From assembly GCA_025267735.1 (NCBI GenBank), contig CM046307.1, positions 38,989,231 through 39,053,230 of the forward strand: a stretch of 64,000 bases of DNA, in the 5' to 3' direction. Below, piece after piece: positions 9,614-20,541 of this stretch (the first letter of the stretch is position 1; each line of letters starts with the position of its first letter). Origin of the DNA: Mactra quadrangularis. Taxonomy: Eukaryota; Mollusca; Bivalvia; Venerida; Mactridae. The translations under genes and the position numbers were made by a program. Under the pieces are notes generated by a model. That model did no database searches and was not told where the DNA came from. It saw nothing but the letters and a program-made list of their open reading frames with translations.

Positions 9614-12061
9614 GAACTAATGACTTCTATCATCATTCATACCTTGGTAAGTAGAATTGTTTTATCCCATCTGTCTATAAATCACACTAAGATTTTTTTT
9701 CTTTGTTAATGTAAAATTTTATTGGTTATCTTTGATTAATTTTTGATTGATCTAAAGGCAAACTTTTCAACATTGTCTGATCAAACTGAGTGTTTAGATT
9801 CACCATACCCTGTCCTTTCAAAGTGTATGTAATAATGTTGAAAACAGGTGTTAAATTGATACTTCTCTGGTCTCTGGATCCTTCAATAAATATTTGCCTG
9901 GAACTCTCTTACAACACCTTGGATCTACCACTGGTTAGCTAATACATACATGTTTCTTTTTACCTCTTTCTGTATTGATATTGTAACTCAAGAACATTTT
10001 GTTTTATGACTTAGTAAAATATTGCTATTTTAAAACTTTAGTGAACTTTTTTGACTTAACATATTTTTATTATTTATTCACGAATTATGCATTTAATTGT
10101 GAAGCGCTTTTGACAATACTTTAGGTCTTTTAAAATGTTTCCATAGAATTTTGATAGTTTTAGAATAATTGAAATCAAAGTTGAAATCTGTGAATGAGCT
10201 GTTTTATAAATAATATCACTGGCTTTTATAATGTAACATTTTATTATGTGTCTTTGATTTGTCTGGAGAACTGTATGCTCAAAACTCATTCTTAACAAAT
10301 TTCTCTCCAGGGGTGTGGAATTCTATCATCGAACTTGTCAAACTCATACATTTATATCTGCGACAAGTAAATAAATTAATCCCACTTGTCCCAGGACTAG
10401 TGATATTTAGCTGTAAATATACTAAATAATGTAAATGTCAAAATATTTAAATTAAATTCAACAATGGACTTCACTTTATTATATTGTCAATAATTTGTAA
10501 TTACTTATATATGTAGACCATATTGAAAATAAATTGTTTTTTTTTTATTTTTAGCCAAATATGTTATCCACATTAAATATAGTCATTATTATTTTTATAA
10601 TGTCTTTAAGATTATAGTTCTCACTATGTCTTTTTGAATATTGAACTTTTGGACAAGAGCATTAGATCCTAGGAAATGTGTCTATAGTTAAAAGCAGTGT
10701 TTCATTTTATTGGATGGATATACATTAATAATTACACCACAAATTAGTTCAAAGCTTTATGCCATTTTAGATAATTAAATAGGTTGAGTACAAAACTACT
10801 TTTTGAGCATGAAGTCCATAGATTTAAAACAGATATGTTATGTTAATTTTCCCATCTACTGGTATTTAATAAACTGTAACAATGAATTTTTCTTTGTAAA
10901 TTTGTATTTTTTTTGAGTATTTTCATGGCTGCCATTGCCATGACAACAAAAACAGTTTAGAGAAAAACAAACCAGTCAAAAACTGTCAGAATTGTATTGC
11001 AATATTAATTGTTTGTTCCAATACTATCCATGTACAGGCATATTTCTTCTTGATGCAAACAAGAAGTATGCAATTAAACAAAGTGAATTTCAATAAATTT
11101 ATAATCATGATTTTGTTTATGTTTGTAGAATGTTACCAGAAGATGAAGACAAATGTTGATGTTGTTTACTGTTGACCATATCCATAAACATATGGAATGA
11201 GAACATAATTAGGATGGATGAATCAAGCTGAGATTGAACATTGAACAGATGAAAAATGAAGAGAAGATAAAAGCTAAGATATTTATATTATCTTATATCA
11301 CTGTATGTCCAATGGAATCATTTGCTATCTAACCCTGGATAGATTTTAGAAGTTTAGTTTTAAATCAATAGGTTAAAGACTCTGTCTCACAAGTATTTTT
11401 ACTCGAGTCTTTTAAAATTACGAATTCTATGAGCAGAAGTTGTCTCAGGCTAAACAGTAGTCTGGTTTACCTGCCCCTTACTGTATCTAACTATTGAGTA
11501 AACGTCGGGAACCAGGCTAGCTAAATAGCACATATGGTTGGTGATTCCATATTAAATTCTGAAATATTTATTTGAAAAGTGTAAGGCCACAACAAGTTGA
11601 TCATGTGTTCTACAGATTTTTCTGGAAATAAATTGGGGAGCGAGGGAAGAAAAAAAAATCTTAATTCTGTTGCTTAGCAGTAAATTGACCAAATTTTTAT
11701 GAGCGAGCGAGGAAATAAAAATATTTTTTTTGTAAAAACCATCAAAATTAAGGTGCGAGCGAATCCATAGAACATATGATCATCTTGTTGTGCCCTAATT
11801 GTAAATTTTTGATGTGTATGTTTCGAAGTATTTAATGGGGAACATTTTTTTTGGTATATTTGTTTTTCTATCTGTTAGTTTCATCTCAACAAGAAGATTA
11901 TTCTAGAATTTAATGAATTAATTTAAATAGTTTAATTAGTTTAAATATTTTTGTTTTGCTTTCTTTCAAAACTTGTATTACTTTTTTAGGGTTTTGAAAT
12001 TTAGATTTGCGTCAACTTAAAATGTTTGGTTTTGAAATTAAGATGGTTGTAGATATTTATT
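9614..12061. other. AT-rich non-coding stretch, intron-like
   Basis: No gene is supported. There are isolated splice-like signals (for example a TTTGTTTATGTTTGTAG acceptor ending at 11128) and short open stretches that I do not promote to genes. A CCAGGGGTGTGGAATTC motif near 10307 may be a transposon end, but no partner was found. Confidence 0.4.
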
Positions 12062-12130
12062 AAAGGGAGATAATTCAGTATATCCTAATAATTTAGATTG
12101 TAGTTATGTACTGTAATATTATCTCCCTTT
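12062..12130. mobile_element. Small hairpin MITE with AAAGGGAGATAAT ends
   Basis: AAAGGGAGATAATTCAGTA at the left pairs with TACTGTAATATTATCTCCC at the right across a short loop. Similar AAGGGAGATAA strings occur alone at about 26213 (inverted) and 49797. From memory, this end sequence is common in bivalve genomes. Confidence 0.6.
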
Positions 12131-12551
12131 GATAAACATTGATCAACTCAGTTTTTCTAAATTTTCTTTGATGTCTTTTTTATGGATTTGATTTTGGATC
12201 TTTTTAGGAATACTGGTATGCGTGACACATATTTAAATGTAACAATTTTAATCATTTCACACACTTTCTTTTTTAACTTGGTTATTCTGAATCTCAAGTA
12301 TATGGGTTTTTCTATTTGTGTACAAACACACTTTTACCATAATCGTGAAAATATTGAGTTACTAAAATATTTGGAATTTATTTGATTTTTTTTGTAATTT
12401 TTGGCATTAATGTGTTATAACTTCGTTTGTACTTATTTGAAAAACTTAGATATTTGAGTTCCGGATATTGTCTCTTGAAAATCTATTCTAAAATATTGTT
12501 CTTGTTGAGATAAGCAAGTCTGAACTTCTAAGTCTTGGATCATGGGATAGA
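12131..12551. other. Possible 3' untranslated region of the minus-strand exon
   Basis: No ORF of note is present. On the minus strand an AATAAA lies at about 12377-12382, roughly 170 bases beyond the stop of the candidate exon at 12552-12707, consistent with a 3' untranslated region. Confidence 0.3.
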
Positions 12552-12707
12552 TTATGAGATTGCAAGGTTTGTGGAACCTGGATATACTGGTGGTTGACGA
12601 GCACCAAGCCCTGCAGTACCGTTGATGTCACTAAGCATGGTTGGGAGAAGTGTCGTCTGATCAGAGGGGCCATATGTAATATTCTTGTATCTTGTAGGCT
12701 GGCAAAT
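12552..12707 (-). CDS. Candidate terminal coding exon, 51 codons plus stop, product unrecognised
   Basis: Read on the minus strand, a pyrimidine-rich tract (TTTTTTTTGGATCTCAGCCTTTTAG) precedes an open frame beginning ATT TGC CAG CCT at 12707 and ending in TAA at 12552-12554. The 51 residues include GPSDQTTLLPTML and GARQPPVYPGSTNLAIS. They use many G- or C-ending codons, unlike the surrounding AT-rich DNA. The acceptor AG sits directly before the first codon, the frame is open throughout, and a minus-strand AATAAA lies about 170 bases downstream. The composition (P, G, S, T, with few large hydrophobics) suggests a disordered C-terminal tail. No upstream exon was identified among the repeats to the right, and I do not recognise the protein. 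Confidence 0.45.
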   Translation of the reverse strand: MCQPTRYKNITYGPSDQTTLLPTMLSDINGTAGLGARQPPVYPGSTNLAIS

Positions 12708-13380
12708 CTAAAAGGCTGAGATCCAAAAAAAATGTCAGTGGGATATTAACAATTGAATGAGGAGGGGGTGATAAAGGGGGAAGGAAGGGTTGTATACATG
12801 GGATGGGCGGGTTGTCTTATGACGGGGAAGGGGGAGAAATGGTGTACTCTGAAAGTATCTGAGAAAGACTGATGGTGTTTCAATGATTTTAAGCTGTCAG
12901 AAGTTTGTAATGTTGAATTGTCCAACAATATTAATCTGAGCTTGAACTTAGTACATGAATTCATTACACTGAATTCATTATCTATTTATGACTTAGTCTT
13001 CCTATCTGGAATTATTGGAACCTGTATTAAGATCATGATGACATCTCTGTATTAACTTTATTTTGTTTGTACATGTTAAATGTCACCTTGATATCAAGAG
13101 CGCTTCAGTGGCACAGAGTTTAAAAATAAAAAGGATGCTATGTTGTAATAATGAGATATTAGATTTATTATAATGAGATAATTAACTTGTGACAACAAGA
13201 TAAATTACTTCTTTTAATGAGATAACTAATCTGTTATCATTCTGATAAGGTTATTATTGATAATTTTGATGATGAAAGTAAAAATGTTTGAAACTTAACA
13301 CAGGGTTCCTAATCTAGATTTGATTTCAAATTGTAGATTTAAACTGATAAGTGTTAAACTCTTGTACATAGTAATATTTA
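12708..13380. other. Pyrimidine-rich intron-like DNA (minus strand)
   Basis: The minus strand is rich in C and T between about 12740 and 12850, as expected upstream of a splice acceptor. A 72-codon minus ORF (12746-12964) is low-complexity and not supported as a gene. Confidence 0.35.
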
Positions 13381-13597
13381 GGTGGTTGTGGCAAGTGTGT
13401 AAAGGATACCTAAGCCCTGTGTGGTTCCGGGGCTCTAATAGAATAGGACCACTGTCTCCCCCTTGCATGTCGTAAGAGGCGACTAAATGGGGGTACAGGG
13501 GTAGGTAACGGGCCCATTGCAGCTAACAAAGCTAGATATAAGAAATTGGCTGTTGACAGGACTGATAACTCATGCATAAGTACTGACCTCCCTTTTG
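13381..13597 (+). repeat. Mollusc-type SINE-body block, copy 1
   Basis: The block contains GTGGTTCCGGGGCTCTAATA, AGAATAGGACCACTG, GTCGTAAGAGGCGACTAA and a GGTACAGGGGTAGG tail. From memory it aligns with a block recurring in gastropod and bivalve SINEs and transcripts (the GTCGTAAGAGGCGACTAA core is identical). The short stem GTCG/CGAC flanks AAGAG. This first copy lacks the upstream ACAAGGGCACTGCC tail seen before copies 2-4. Confidence 0.75.
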
Positions 13598-15010
13598 TTT
13601 TATCTTGGAATGGTTAAGTTTTTGGTTAATTCTTCATCGAAATTGTTTATTGTTAATTGATCATTTTTGTTGAAAATTCTTGATAAGTTTTGTCTCTGGA
13701 AAATCGTTAAGTTTTTGGTTAATTCTTCATCGAAATTGTTTATTGTTAATTGATCATTTTTGTTGAAAATTCTTGATAAGTTTTGTCTCTGGAAAATCAT
13801 TAAGTTTTTTGTTAAGTCTTCATTGTAATTGTTTATTGTTAATTGATCATTTTTGTTGAAAATTCTTGATCAGTTTTGTCTCTGAAAAATCGTTAAGTTT
13901 TTTGTTAAGTCTTCATTGTAAGTGTTTATTGTTAATTGATCAGTTTTGTTGAAAATTCTTGATAACTTTTTGTTTCTGGAAAATCGTTAAGTTTTTTGTT
14001 AATTCTTCATCGAAATTGTTTATTGTTAATTGATCATTTTTGTTGAAAATGCTTGATAAGTTTTGTCTCTGGAAAATTGTTAAGTTTTTTGTTAAGTCTT
14101 CATTGTAATTGTTTATTGTTAATTGATCATTTTTGTTGAAAATTCTTGATCAGTTTTGTCTCTGGAAAATCGTTAAGTTTTTTGTTAAGTCTTCATTGTA
14201 ATTGTTTATTGTTAATTGATCATTTTTGTTGAAAATTCTTGATCAGTTTTGTCTCTGGAAAATCGTTAAGTTTTTTGTTAAGTCTTCATTGTAAGTGTTT
14301 ATTGTTAATTGATCAGTTTTGTTGAAAATTCTTGATAACTTTTTGTTTCTGGAAAATCATTAAGTTTTTTGTTAATTCTTCATCGAAATTGTTTATTGTT
14401 AATTGATCATTTTTGTTGAAAATTCTTGATAAGTTTTGTCTCTGGAAAATCGTTAAGTTTTTTGTTAAGTCTTCATTGAAATTGTTTATTGTTAATTGAT
14501 CAGTTTTGTTGAAAATACTTGATACGTTTGTCTTGGAATGGTTAAGTTTTTTGTTAAGTCTTCATTGTAGTTGTTTATTGTTAATTGATCAGTTTCGTTG
14601 AAAATACTTGATACGTTTGTCTTGGAATGGTTAAGTTTTTTGTTAAGTCTTCATTGTAATTGTTTAATGTTAATTGATCAGTTTTGTTGAAAATTTTTGA
14701 TAAGTTTTGTTGTGGGATGGTTTTTGTTATTGTTAAGCTTTTGTTGAAATTGTTTATTGTTAATTGATCAGTTTTGTTGAAAATACTTGATAAGTTTTGT
14801 TGTGGGGTGGTTTAGGCATTTGTTAAGTCCAAATTGCAATTGTTTTTTGTTAATTGATCATTTTTGTTGAAAATACTTAATAAGTTTCGTTGTGGAATGG
14901 TTTGGGTTTTTGTTAAGTCTTCACTGTGATTGTTTTTTGTTAATTGATCAGTTTTGTTGAAAATACTTCATTATTTTTGTTGTGGGATAGTTTTGGTTTT
15001 AGTTAGGTAT
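13598..15010 (+). repeat. 93-bp tandem repeat, array 1
   Basis: About 15 units are built on TTGTTAATTGATCATTTTTG, TTGAAAATTCTTGATAAG, TTTTGTCTCTGGAAAATC and GTTAAGTTTTTTGTTAAG. The spacing between the first two anchors is exactly 93 bases (13651 and 13744). Units near the 3' end diverge (TTGTGGGATGG variants). The minus-strand reading frame of 31 residues per unit follows from 93 being divisible by 3. Confidence 0.9.
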
Positions 15011-15392
15011 TCACTGTGATTGGTTTTTTTTAATTTTGTTTATGAAGTTCTTTATCAAGTCTTTATAGGTTTTTTGTTACTTGTCATTACAAGGGCACTG
15101 CCTTACTGGTTTCAAAAGTTTTTAAACACAGTTTTGTTAAACTATTGTAAACTTCATGATGTATGAATGTAATATCAAGGTGATTGTGGCAAGCCCATTT
15201 AGGATACCCAAGCCCTGTGTGGTTCCGGGGCTCTAATAGAATAGGACCACTGTCTCCCCCTTGCATGTCGTAAGAGGCGACTAAATGGGGGTACAGGGGT
15301 AGGTAACGGGCCCATTGCAGCTAACAAAGCTAGATATAAGAAATTGGCTGTTGACAGGACTGATAACTCATGCATAAGTATTGACCTCCCTT
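15011..15392 (+). repeat. Linker plus SINE-body block, copy 2
   Basis: A linker (ACAAGGGCACTGCCTTACTG, then CTTCATGATGTATGAATG) leads into block copy 2 at about 15175-15392. The block is nearly identical to copy 1 over the conserved core. Confidence 0.8.
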
Positions 15393-16640
15393 TTGTTTTA
15401 TCTTGGAATGGTTAAGTTTTTGGTTAATTCTTCATCGAAATTGTTTATTGTTAATTGATCATTTTTGTTGAAAATTCTTGATAAGTTTTGTCTCTGGAAA
15501 ATCGTTAAGTTTTTGGTTAATTCTTCATCGAAATTGTTTATTGTTAATTGATCGTTTTTGTTGAAAATTCTTGATCAGTTTTGTCTCTGGAAAATCGTTA
15601 AGTTTTTTGTTAAGTCTTCATCGAAATTGTTTATTGTTAATTGATCAGTTTTGTTGAAAATTCTTGATAAGTTTTGTCTCTGGAAAATCATTAAGTTTTT
15701 TGTTAAGTCTTCATTGTAATTGTTTATTGTTAATTGATCATTTTTGTTGAAAATTCTTGATCAGTTTTGTCTCTGGAAAATCGTTAAGTTTTTTGTTAAG
15801 TCTTCATTGTAAGTGTTTATTGTTAATTGATCAGTTTTGTTGAAAATTCTTGATAACTTTTTGTTTCTGGAAAATCGTTAAGTTTTTTGTTAATTCTTCA
15901 TCGAAATTGTTTATTGTTAATTGATCATTTTTGTTGAAAATGCTTGATAAGTTTTGTCTCTGGAAAATTGTTAAGTTTTTTGTTAAGTCTTCATTGAAAT
16001 TGTTTATTGTTGATTGATCAGTTTTGTTGAAAATACTTGATACGTTTGTCTTGGAATGGTTAAGTTTTTTGTTAAGTCTTCATTGTAGTTGTTTATTGTT
16101 AATTGATCAGTTTCGTTGAAAATACTTGATAAGTTTTGTCTCTGGAAAATCGTTAAATTTTTTGTTAAGTCTTCATCGAAATTGTTTATTGTTAATTGAT
16201 CAGTTTTTTGAAAATACTTGATACGTTTGTCTTGGAATGGTTAAGTTTTTTGTTAAGTCTTCATTGTAATTGTTTAATGTTAATTGATCAGTTTTGTTGA
16301 AAATTTTTGATAAGTTTTGTTGTGGGATGGTTTTTGTTATTGTTAAGCTTTTGTTGAAATTGTTTATTGTTAATTGATCAGTTTTGTTGAAAATACTTGA
16401 TAAGTTTTGTTGTGGGGTGGTTTAGGCTTTTGTTAAGTCCAATTTGCAATTGTTTTTTGTTAATTGATCATTTTTGTTGAAATACTTAATAAGTTTCGTT
16501 GTGGAATGGTTTGGGTTTTTGTTAAGTCTTCACTGTGATTGTATTTTGTTAATTGATCAGTTTTGTTGAAAATACTTCATTATTTTTGTTGTGGGATAGT
16601 TTTGGTTTTAGTTAGGTATTCACTGTGATTGGTTTTTTTT
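15393..16640 (+). repeat. 93-bp tandem repeat, array 2
   Basis: About 13 units show the same internal order of variants as array 1, including the same diverged 3' units. This shows that the composite unit (block plus array) was duplicated as a whole. Confidence 0.88.
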
Positions 16641-16998
16641 TAATTTTGTTTATGAAATTCTTTATCAAGTCTTTATAGGTTTTTTGTTACTTGTCATTAC
16701 AAGGGCACTGCCTTACTGGTTTCAAAAGTTTTTAAATACAGTTTTGTTAAACTATTGTACACTTCATGATGTATGAATGTAATATCAAGGTGATTGTGGC
16801 AAGCCCATTTAGGATACCCAAGCCCTGTGTGGTTCCGGGGCTCTAATAGAATAGGACCACTGTCTTCCCCTTGCATGTCGTAAGAGGCGACTAAATGGGG
16901 GTACAGGGGTAGGTGCCCATTGCAGCTAACAAAGCTAGATATAAGAAATTGGCTGTTGACAGGACTGATAACTCATGCATAAGTATTGACCTCCCTTT
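16641..16998 (+). repeat. Linker plus SINE-body block, copy 3
   Basis: The linker and block (from 16785) match copy 2, with a small deletion in the block (GGTAGGTGCCCATTG, lacking AACGG). Confidence 0.8.
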
Positions 16999-17690
16999 TG
17001 TTTTATCTTGGAATGGTTAAGTTTTTTGTTAAGTCTTCATCGAAATTGTTTATTGTTAATTGATCACTTTTGTTGAAAATTCTTGATCAGTTTTGTCTCT
17101 GGAAAATCATTAAGTTTTTTGTTAAGTCTTCATTGTAATTGTTTATTGTTAATTGATCATTTTTGTTGAAAATTCTTGATCAGTTTTGTCTCTGGAAAAT
17201 CGTTAAGTTTTTTGTTTAGTCTTCATCGAAATTGTTTATTGTTAATTGATCAGTTTTGTTGAAAATTCTTGATAAGTTTTGTCTTTGAATGGTTAAGTTT
17301 TTTGTTAAGTCTTCATTGTAATTGTTTATTGTTAATTGATCAGTTTTGTTGAAAATTCTTGATAAGTTTTGTCTCTGGAAAATCGTTAAGTTTTTTGTTA
17401 AGTCTTCATTGAAATTGTTTATTGTTAATTTATCAGTTTTGTTGAAAATACTTTATAAGTTTTGTCTTGGAATTGTTAAGTTTTTTGTTAAATCTTCATT
17501 GTAATTGTTTTTGTTAATTGATCAGTTTTGTTGAAAAAATTTAATTATTTTTGATGTGGGATGGTTTTGGTTTTTGTTAAGCTTTTGTTAAAATTGTTTA
17601 TTGTTAATTGATCAATTTTGTTGAAAATATTTAATTATTTTTCTTGTGGGATAGTTTTGGTTTTAGTTAGGTCTTCACTGTGATTGTTTT
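16999..17690 (+). repeat. 93-bp tandem repeat, array 3
   Basis: About 7 units. This array is shorter than arrays 1 and 2 and ends in the same diverged units and linker. Confidence 0.87.
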
Positions 17691-18060
17691 TGTTTTAAAT
17701 TTTGTTTATTAAGTTCTTTATCAAGTCTTTATAGGTTTTTGTTACTTGTCATTACAAGGGCTCTGCCTTACTGGTTTCAAAAGTTTTTAAATACAGTTTT
17801 GTTAAACTATTGTACACTTCATGATGTATGAATGTAATATCAAGGTGATTGTGGCAAGCCCATTTAGGATACCCAAGCCCTGTGTGGTTCCGGGGCTCTA
17901 ATAGAATAGGACCACTATCTCCCCCTTGCATGTCGTAAGAGGCGACTAAATGGGGGTACGGGGGTAGGTAAGGGGCCCATTGCTGCTTAAAAGCTAGATA
18001 TATGAAATTGACTGGTAACAGGACTGATAACTTATGCATTAGTAATGACCCCCCCCCCCC
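17691..18060 (+). repeat. Linker plus SINE-body block, copy 4
   Basis: The block starts at about 17841. The first linker motif reads ACAAGGGCTCTGCC. The block end is followed by a run of C (about 18048-18060). Confidence 0.8.
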
Positions 18061-18354
18061 TTTGTTTTGTTTTGGACTTGTTAAGTTTTTTGTTAGGTCT
18101 TCACTGTGATTGGTTTTTTTTTGTTAATTGATCAGTTTTGTTAAAAATTCTTGAAAATTTTGTCTGGGAATTGTTAAGTTTTTTGTTAAAACTTTATTGA
18201 AATTGTTTATTGTTAATTGATCAGTCTTGTTAAAAATACTTGTTAAGTTTTGTTGTGGGATAGTTTTGGTTTTAGTTAAGTTTTTGGCTTTTAAAAGTTT
18301 TTAAATACAGTTTTGTTAAGTTATTGTACACTTCATGATGTATGAATGTAATAT
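18061..18354 (+). repeat. 93-bp repeat, residual array 4 with linker
   Basis: Only about two diverged 93-bp units remain, followed by the CTTCATGATGTATGAATG linker. Confidence 0.75.
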
Positions 18355-18570
18355 CAAGGTGATTGTGGCAAGCCCATTTAGGATACACAAGCCCTGTGTG
18401 GTTCCGGGGCTCTAATAGAATAGGACCACTGTCTCCCCCTTGCATGTCGTAAGAGGCGACTAAATGGGGGCACAGGGGGGAGGCAGGCCGCACATTGCAG
18501 CTGGCACAGCTAAAGAAATAAAATGAGCTGATGACACAGTACTGATAACTCATACATGTACTCAAGTGAA
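18355..18570 (+). repeat. Mollusc-type SINE-body block, copy 5
   Basis: This is the last block copy. Its 3' part has diverged (GGAGGCAGGCCGCACATTG) and it is not followed by a 93-bp array. Confidence 0.75.
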
Positions 18571-18789
18571 AAAGTAGCTGATTGATCTCCCTTTGTACAA
18601 GATGTATTTAATAAATAGCATGTAGAAACAGAAAAATGACATTTAGGTTGAAATATATGAACAAGAAACAGATTTGTTGCTGTGTGTCATGATATAGTAT
18701 ATTTAGCTCTTTTCAGTATATAAACAAGTGGACACTACTATATGGAGTAAACATCATAATAATCTTTGGTTTTTATTGACAGTAAGAAT

Positions 18790-18935
18790 TTTGATATTTT
18801 ATTTTTCGATTGAATTATGTCTACTGATTGATTGGTCATGGGTTTAATTCCTTGATTGGCCATACTTTCATGAAGTTTGGTCATGAAATACTTTCTATGG
18901 CGAGTCTCCCTCCTACTGCTGATTCTAAATCATGT
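18790..18935 (+). mobile_element. tRNA-derived SINE, diverged copy
   Basis: GTCTACTGATTG and a B-box-like GGTTTAATTCC (18841-18851) match the tRNA-like head of the minus-strand SINE at 20.5 kb. They are followed by a body (CATACTTTCATGAAGTTTGG through TACTGCTGATTCTAAATCATG) shared with the fragment at 622-715 and, in part, with the 20.5-kb copy. The A box is degenerate and the 3' end is truncated after AAATCATG. Confidence 0.55.
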
Positions 18936-19079
18936 TTTTAAGTGACAATATCATATTGCTTTTGGTATATCTAGTAAGGTGTCTTAAATTTAATTGTAAG
19001 CAGAGAAAAGTATATTTCTGGAGATTGGTGTATAACCCATTGTGTGTTGGTTATATACTGATCAATGAAGAAATTTTGT

Positions 19080-20000
19080 TATCAGCATACTGGATTTTGA
19101 ATATATTTGTCTTGATGATTAAATTACTTTCACTGCGCAAGAGGGTAATTTAATCATCAGATGAATAAGTTCATTGACCAGTATGATGTTAGCCTATCAG
19201 CATACTGGACTTCAAATATATTTGTTGCAATGATTTAATTACTTCCACTGCGCAAGAGAGTAATTGAATTATTGAGATGATTATGTTCGAAGACCAATAC
19301 ATTGGTAGTATATCTGCATACTGGTTTTTGAATGTATTTTTTCTGATGATAAAATTACTTTCACTGCACAAGAGAGTAATTTAATTGTCTGGAAGAGTAT
19401 GTTCATTGACCAGTATGATGTTAGCCTATCAGCATACTGGACTTCAAATATATTTGTTGCAATGATTTAATTACTTCCACTGCGCAAGAGAGTAATTGAA
19501 TTATTGAGATGATTATGTTCGAAGACCAATACATTGGTAGTATATCTGCATACTGGTTTTTGAATGTATTTTTTCTGATGATAAAATTACTTTCACTGCG
19601 CAAGAGAGTAATTTAATTGTCTGGAAGAGTATGTTCATTGACCAGAATGTTGATAGCCTATCAGCTTACTGGACTTTGGATATAGTTGTTGCAATGATTT
19701 AATTACTTCCACTGCGCAAGAGAGTAATTGAATTATTGAGATGATTATGTTCGAAGACCAATACATTGGTAGTATATCTGCATACTGGTTTTTAAATGTA
19801 TTTTTTCTGATGATAAAATTACTTTCACTGCGCAAGAGAGTAATTTAATTGTCTGGAAGAGTGTGTTCATTGACCAGAATGTTGATAGCCTATCAGCTTA
19901 CTGGACTTTGGATATAGTTGTTGCAATGATTTAATTACTTTCACTGTGCATAAGAATAATTAAATTATTGGGATGAGTTTTTTCTTAGACCAATATGTTG
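19080..20000 (+). repeat. 232-bp tandem repeat made of two 116-bp halves
   Basis: AGCCTATCAGC recurs at 19191, 19423, 19655 and 19887, each exactly 232 bases apart. Each 232-bp unit consists of two related halves. Each half carries a hairpin in which ATTACTT or ATTACTTC is paired with GAGTAAT across CACTGCGCAAGA. The array is bracketed by direct copies of a GGTTATRTACTRATCAATGA segment at about 19049 and 20041. Minus-strand ORFs of 60 codons repeat with the unit and are not genes. Confidence 0.9.
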
Positions 20001-20134
20001 GCAGTATTTCTTTTATTGCTAGTATATAACCAATATACTATGGTTATGTACTAATCAATGAAGAATTACATCACTTTATTAACATCAGAGCAGGACCTCT
20101 AATTCTAATTGTTTAATCTAATAAGCTGCTTGCT

Positions 20135-20395
20135 TTTGAAATTTTTTGTTAATTGATCAGTTTTGTTGAAAATACTTGATAAGTTTTGTCTGGGCATAGC
20201 TAAGTTTTTTATTAAGTCTAAATTATGATTGTTTTTGGTTTTGTTTAACGCTGCATTAATATAAGGTGTTTGTTTTGAGTTTTTTGTTAATTGATCAGTT
20301 TTGTTTTTCAAAAATACTTGATAAGTTTTGCCTGGCCGTGGGAAAAATTAAGATTTTTATTAAGTCTTTATTGTGATTGTTTTTGTTTAATGCTG
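20135..20395 (+). repeat. Two outlying relatives of the 93-bp repeat
   Basis: TTTGTTAATTGATCAGTTTT followed by GAAAATACTTGATAAG occurs twice (about 20144 and 20284). Each copy is followed by GTTTAAYGCTGCA, the same string that ends the adjacent SINE body. Confidence 0.7.
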
Positions 20396-20541
20396 CAGCA
20401 GCTCAATATAAAGGTAAAATCTTCCATCAGTGACTGGCAACTGACCTTCATGATTTAGAATCAGTGGTAGAAGGGAGATATCCCAGGAATCAAACTCAGG
20501 ACCCCTCAATCAGTAGACTTGTTTGCTTCCGACTAAGCTAG
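20396..20541 (-). mobile_element. tRNA-derived SINE
   Basis: On the minus strand, TAGCTTAGTCGG (20540-20529) fits a polymerase III A box and GAGTTTGATTCC (20497-20486) fits a B box. They start 43 bases apart, the spacing found in tRNAs. The body continues through CTACCACTGATTCTAAATC and CAGTTGCCAGTCACTGATGG, which recurs at 622-715 and partly at 18.9 kb. The likely 3' end is near GCTGCAGCATTAAACA. The parent tRNA is not identified. Confidence 0.75.

Noticed and set aside
9835..9942. 35-codon open frame ending DLPLVS
   Set aside because: No splice or polyadenylation context; consistent with chance.
11129..11157. Terminal exon MLPEDEDKC after a good TTTGTTTATGTTTGTAG acceptor
   Set aside because: Only nine codons before the stop and no supporting upstream exon; too short to separate from chance.
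11480..11530. Possible 49-nt minus-strand exon between a TATTTAG acceptor and a GGCAG/GTAAAC donor
   Set aside because: The segment looks like part of a dispersed repeat (CTGGTTTACCTG, GGAACCAGGCTAG) and has no neighbouring exons.
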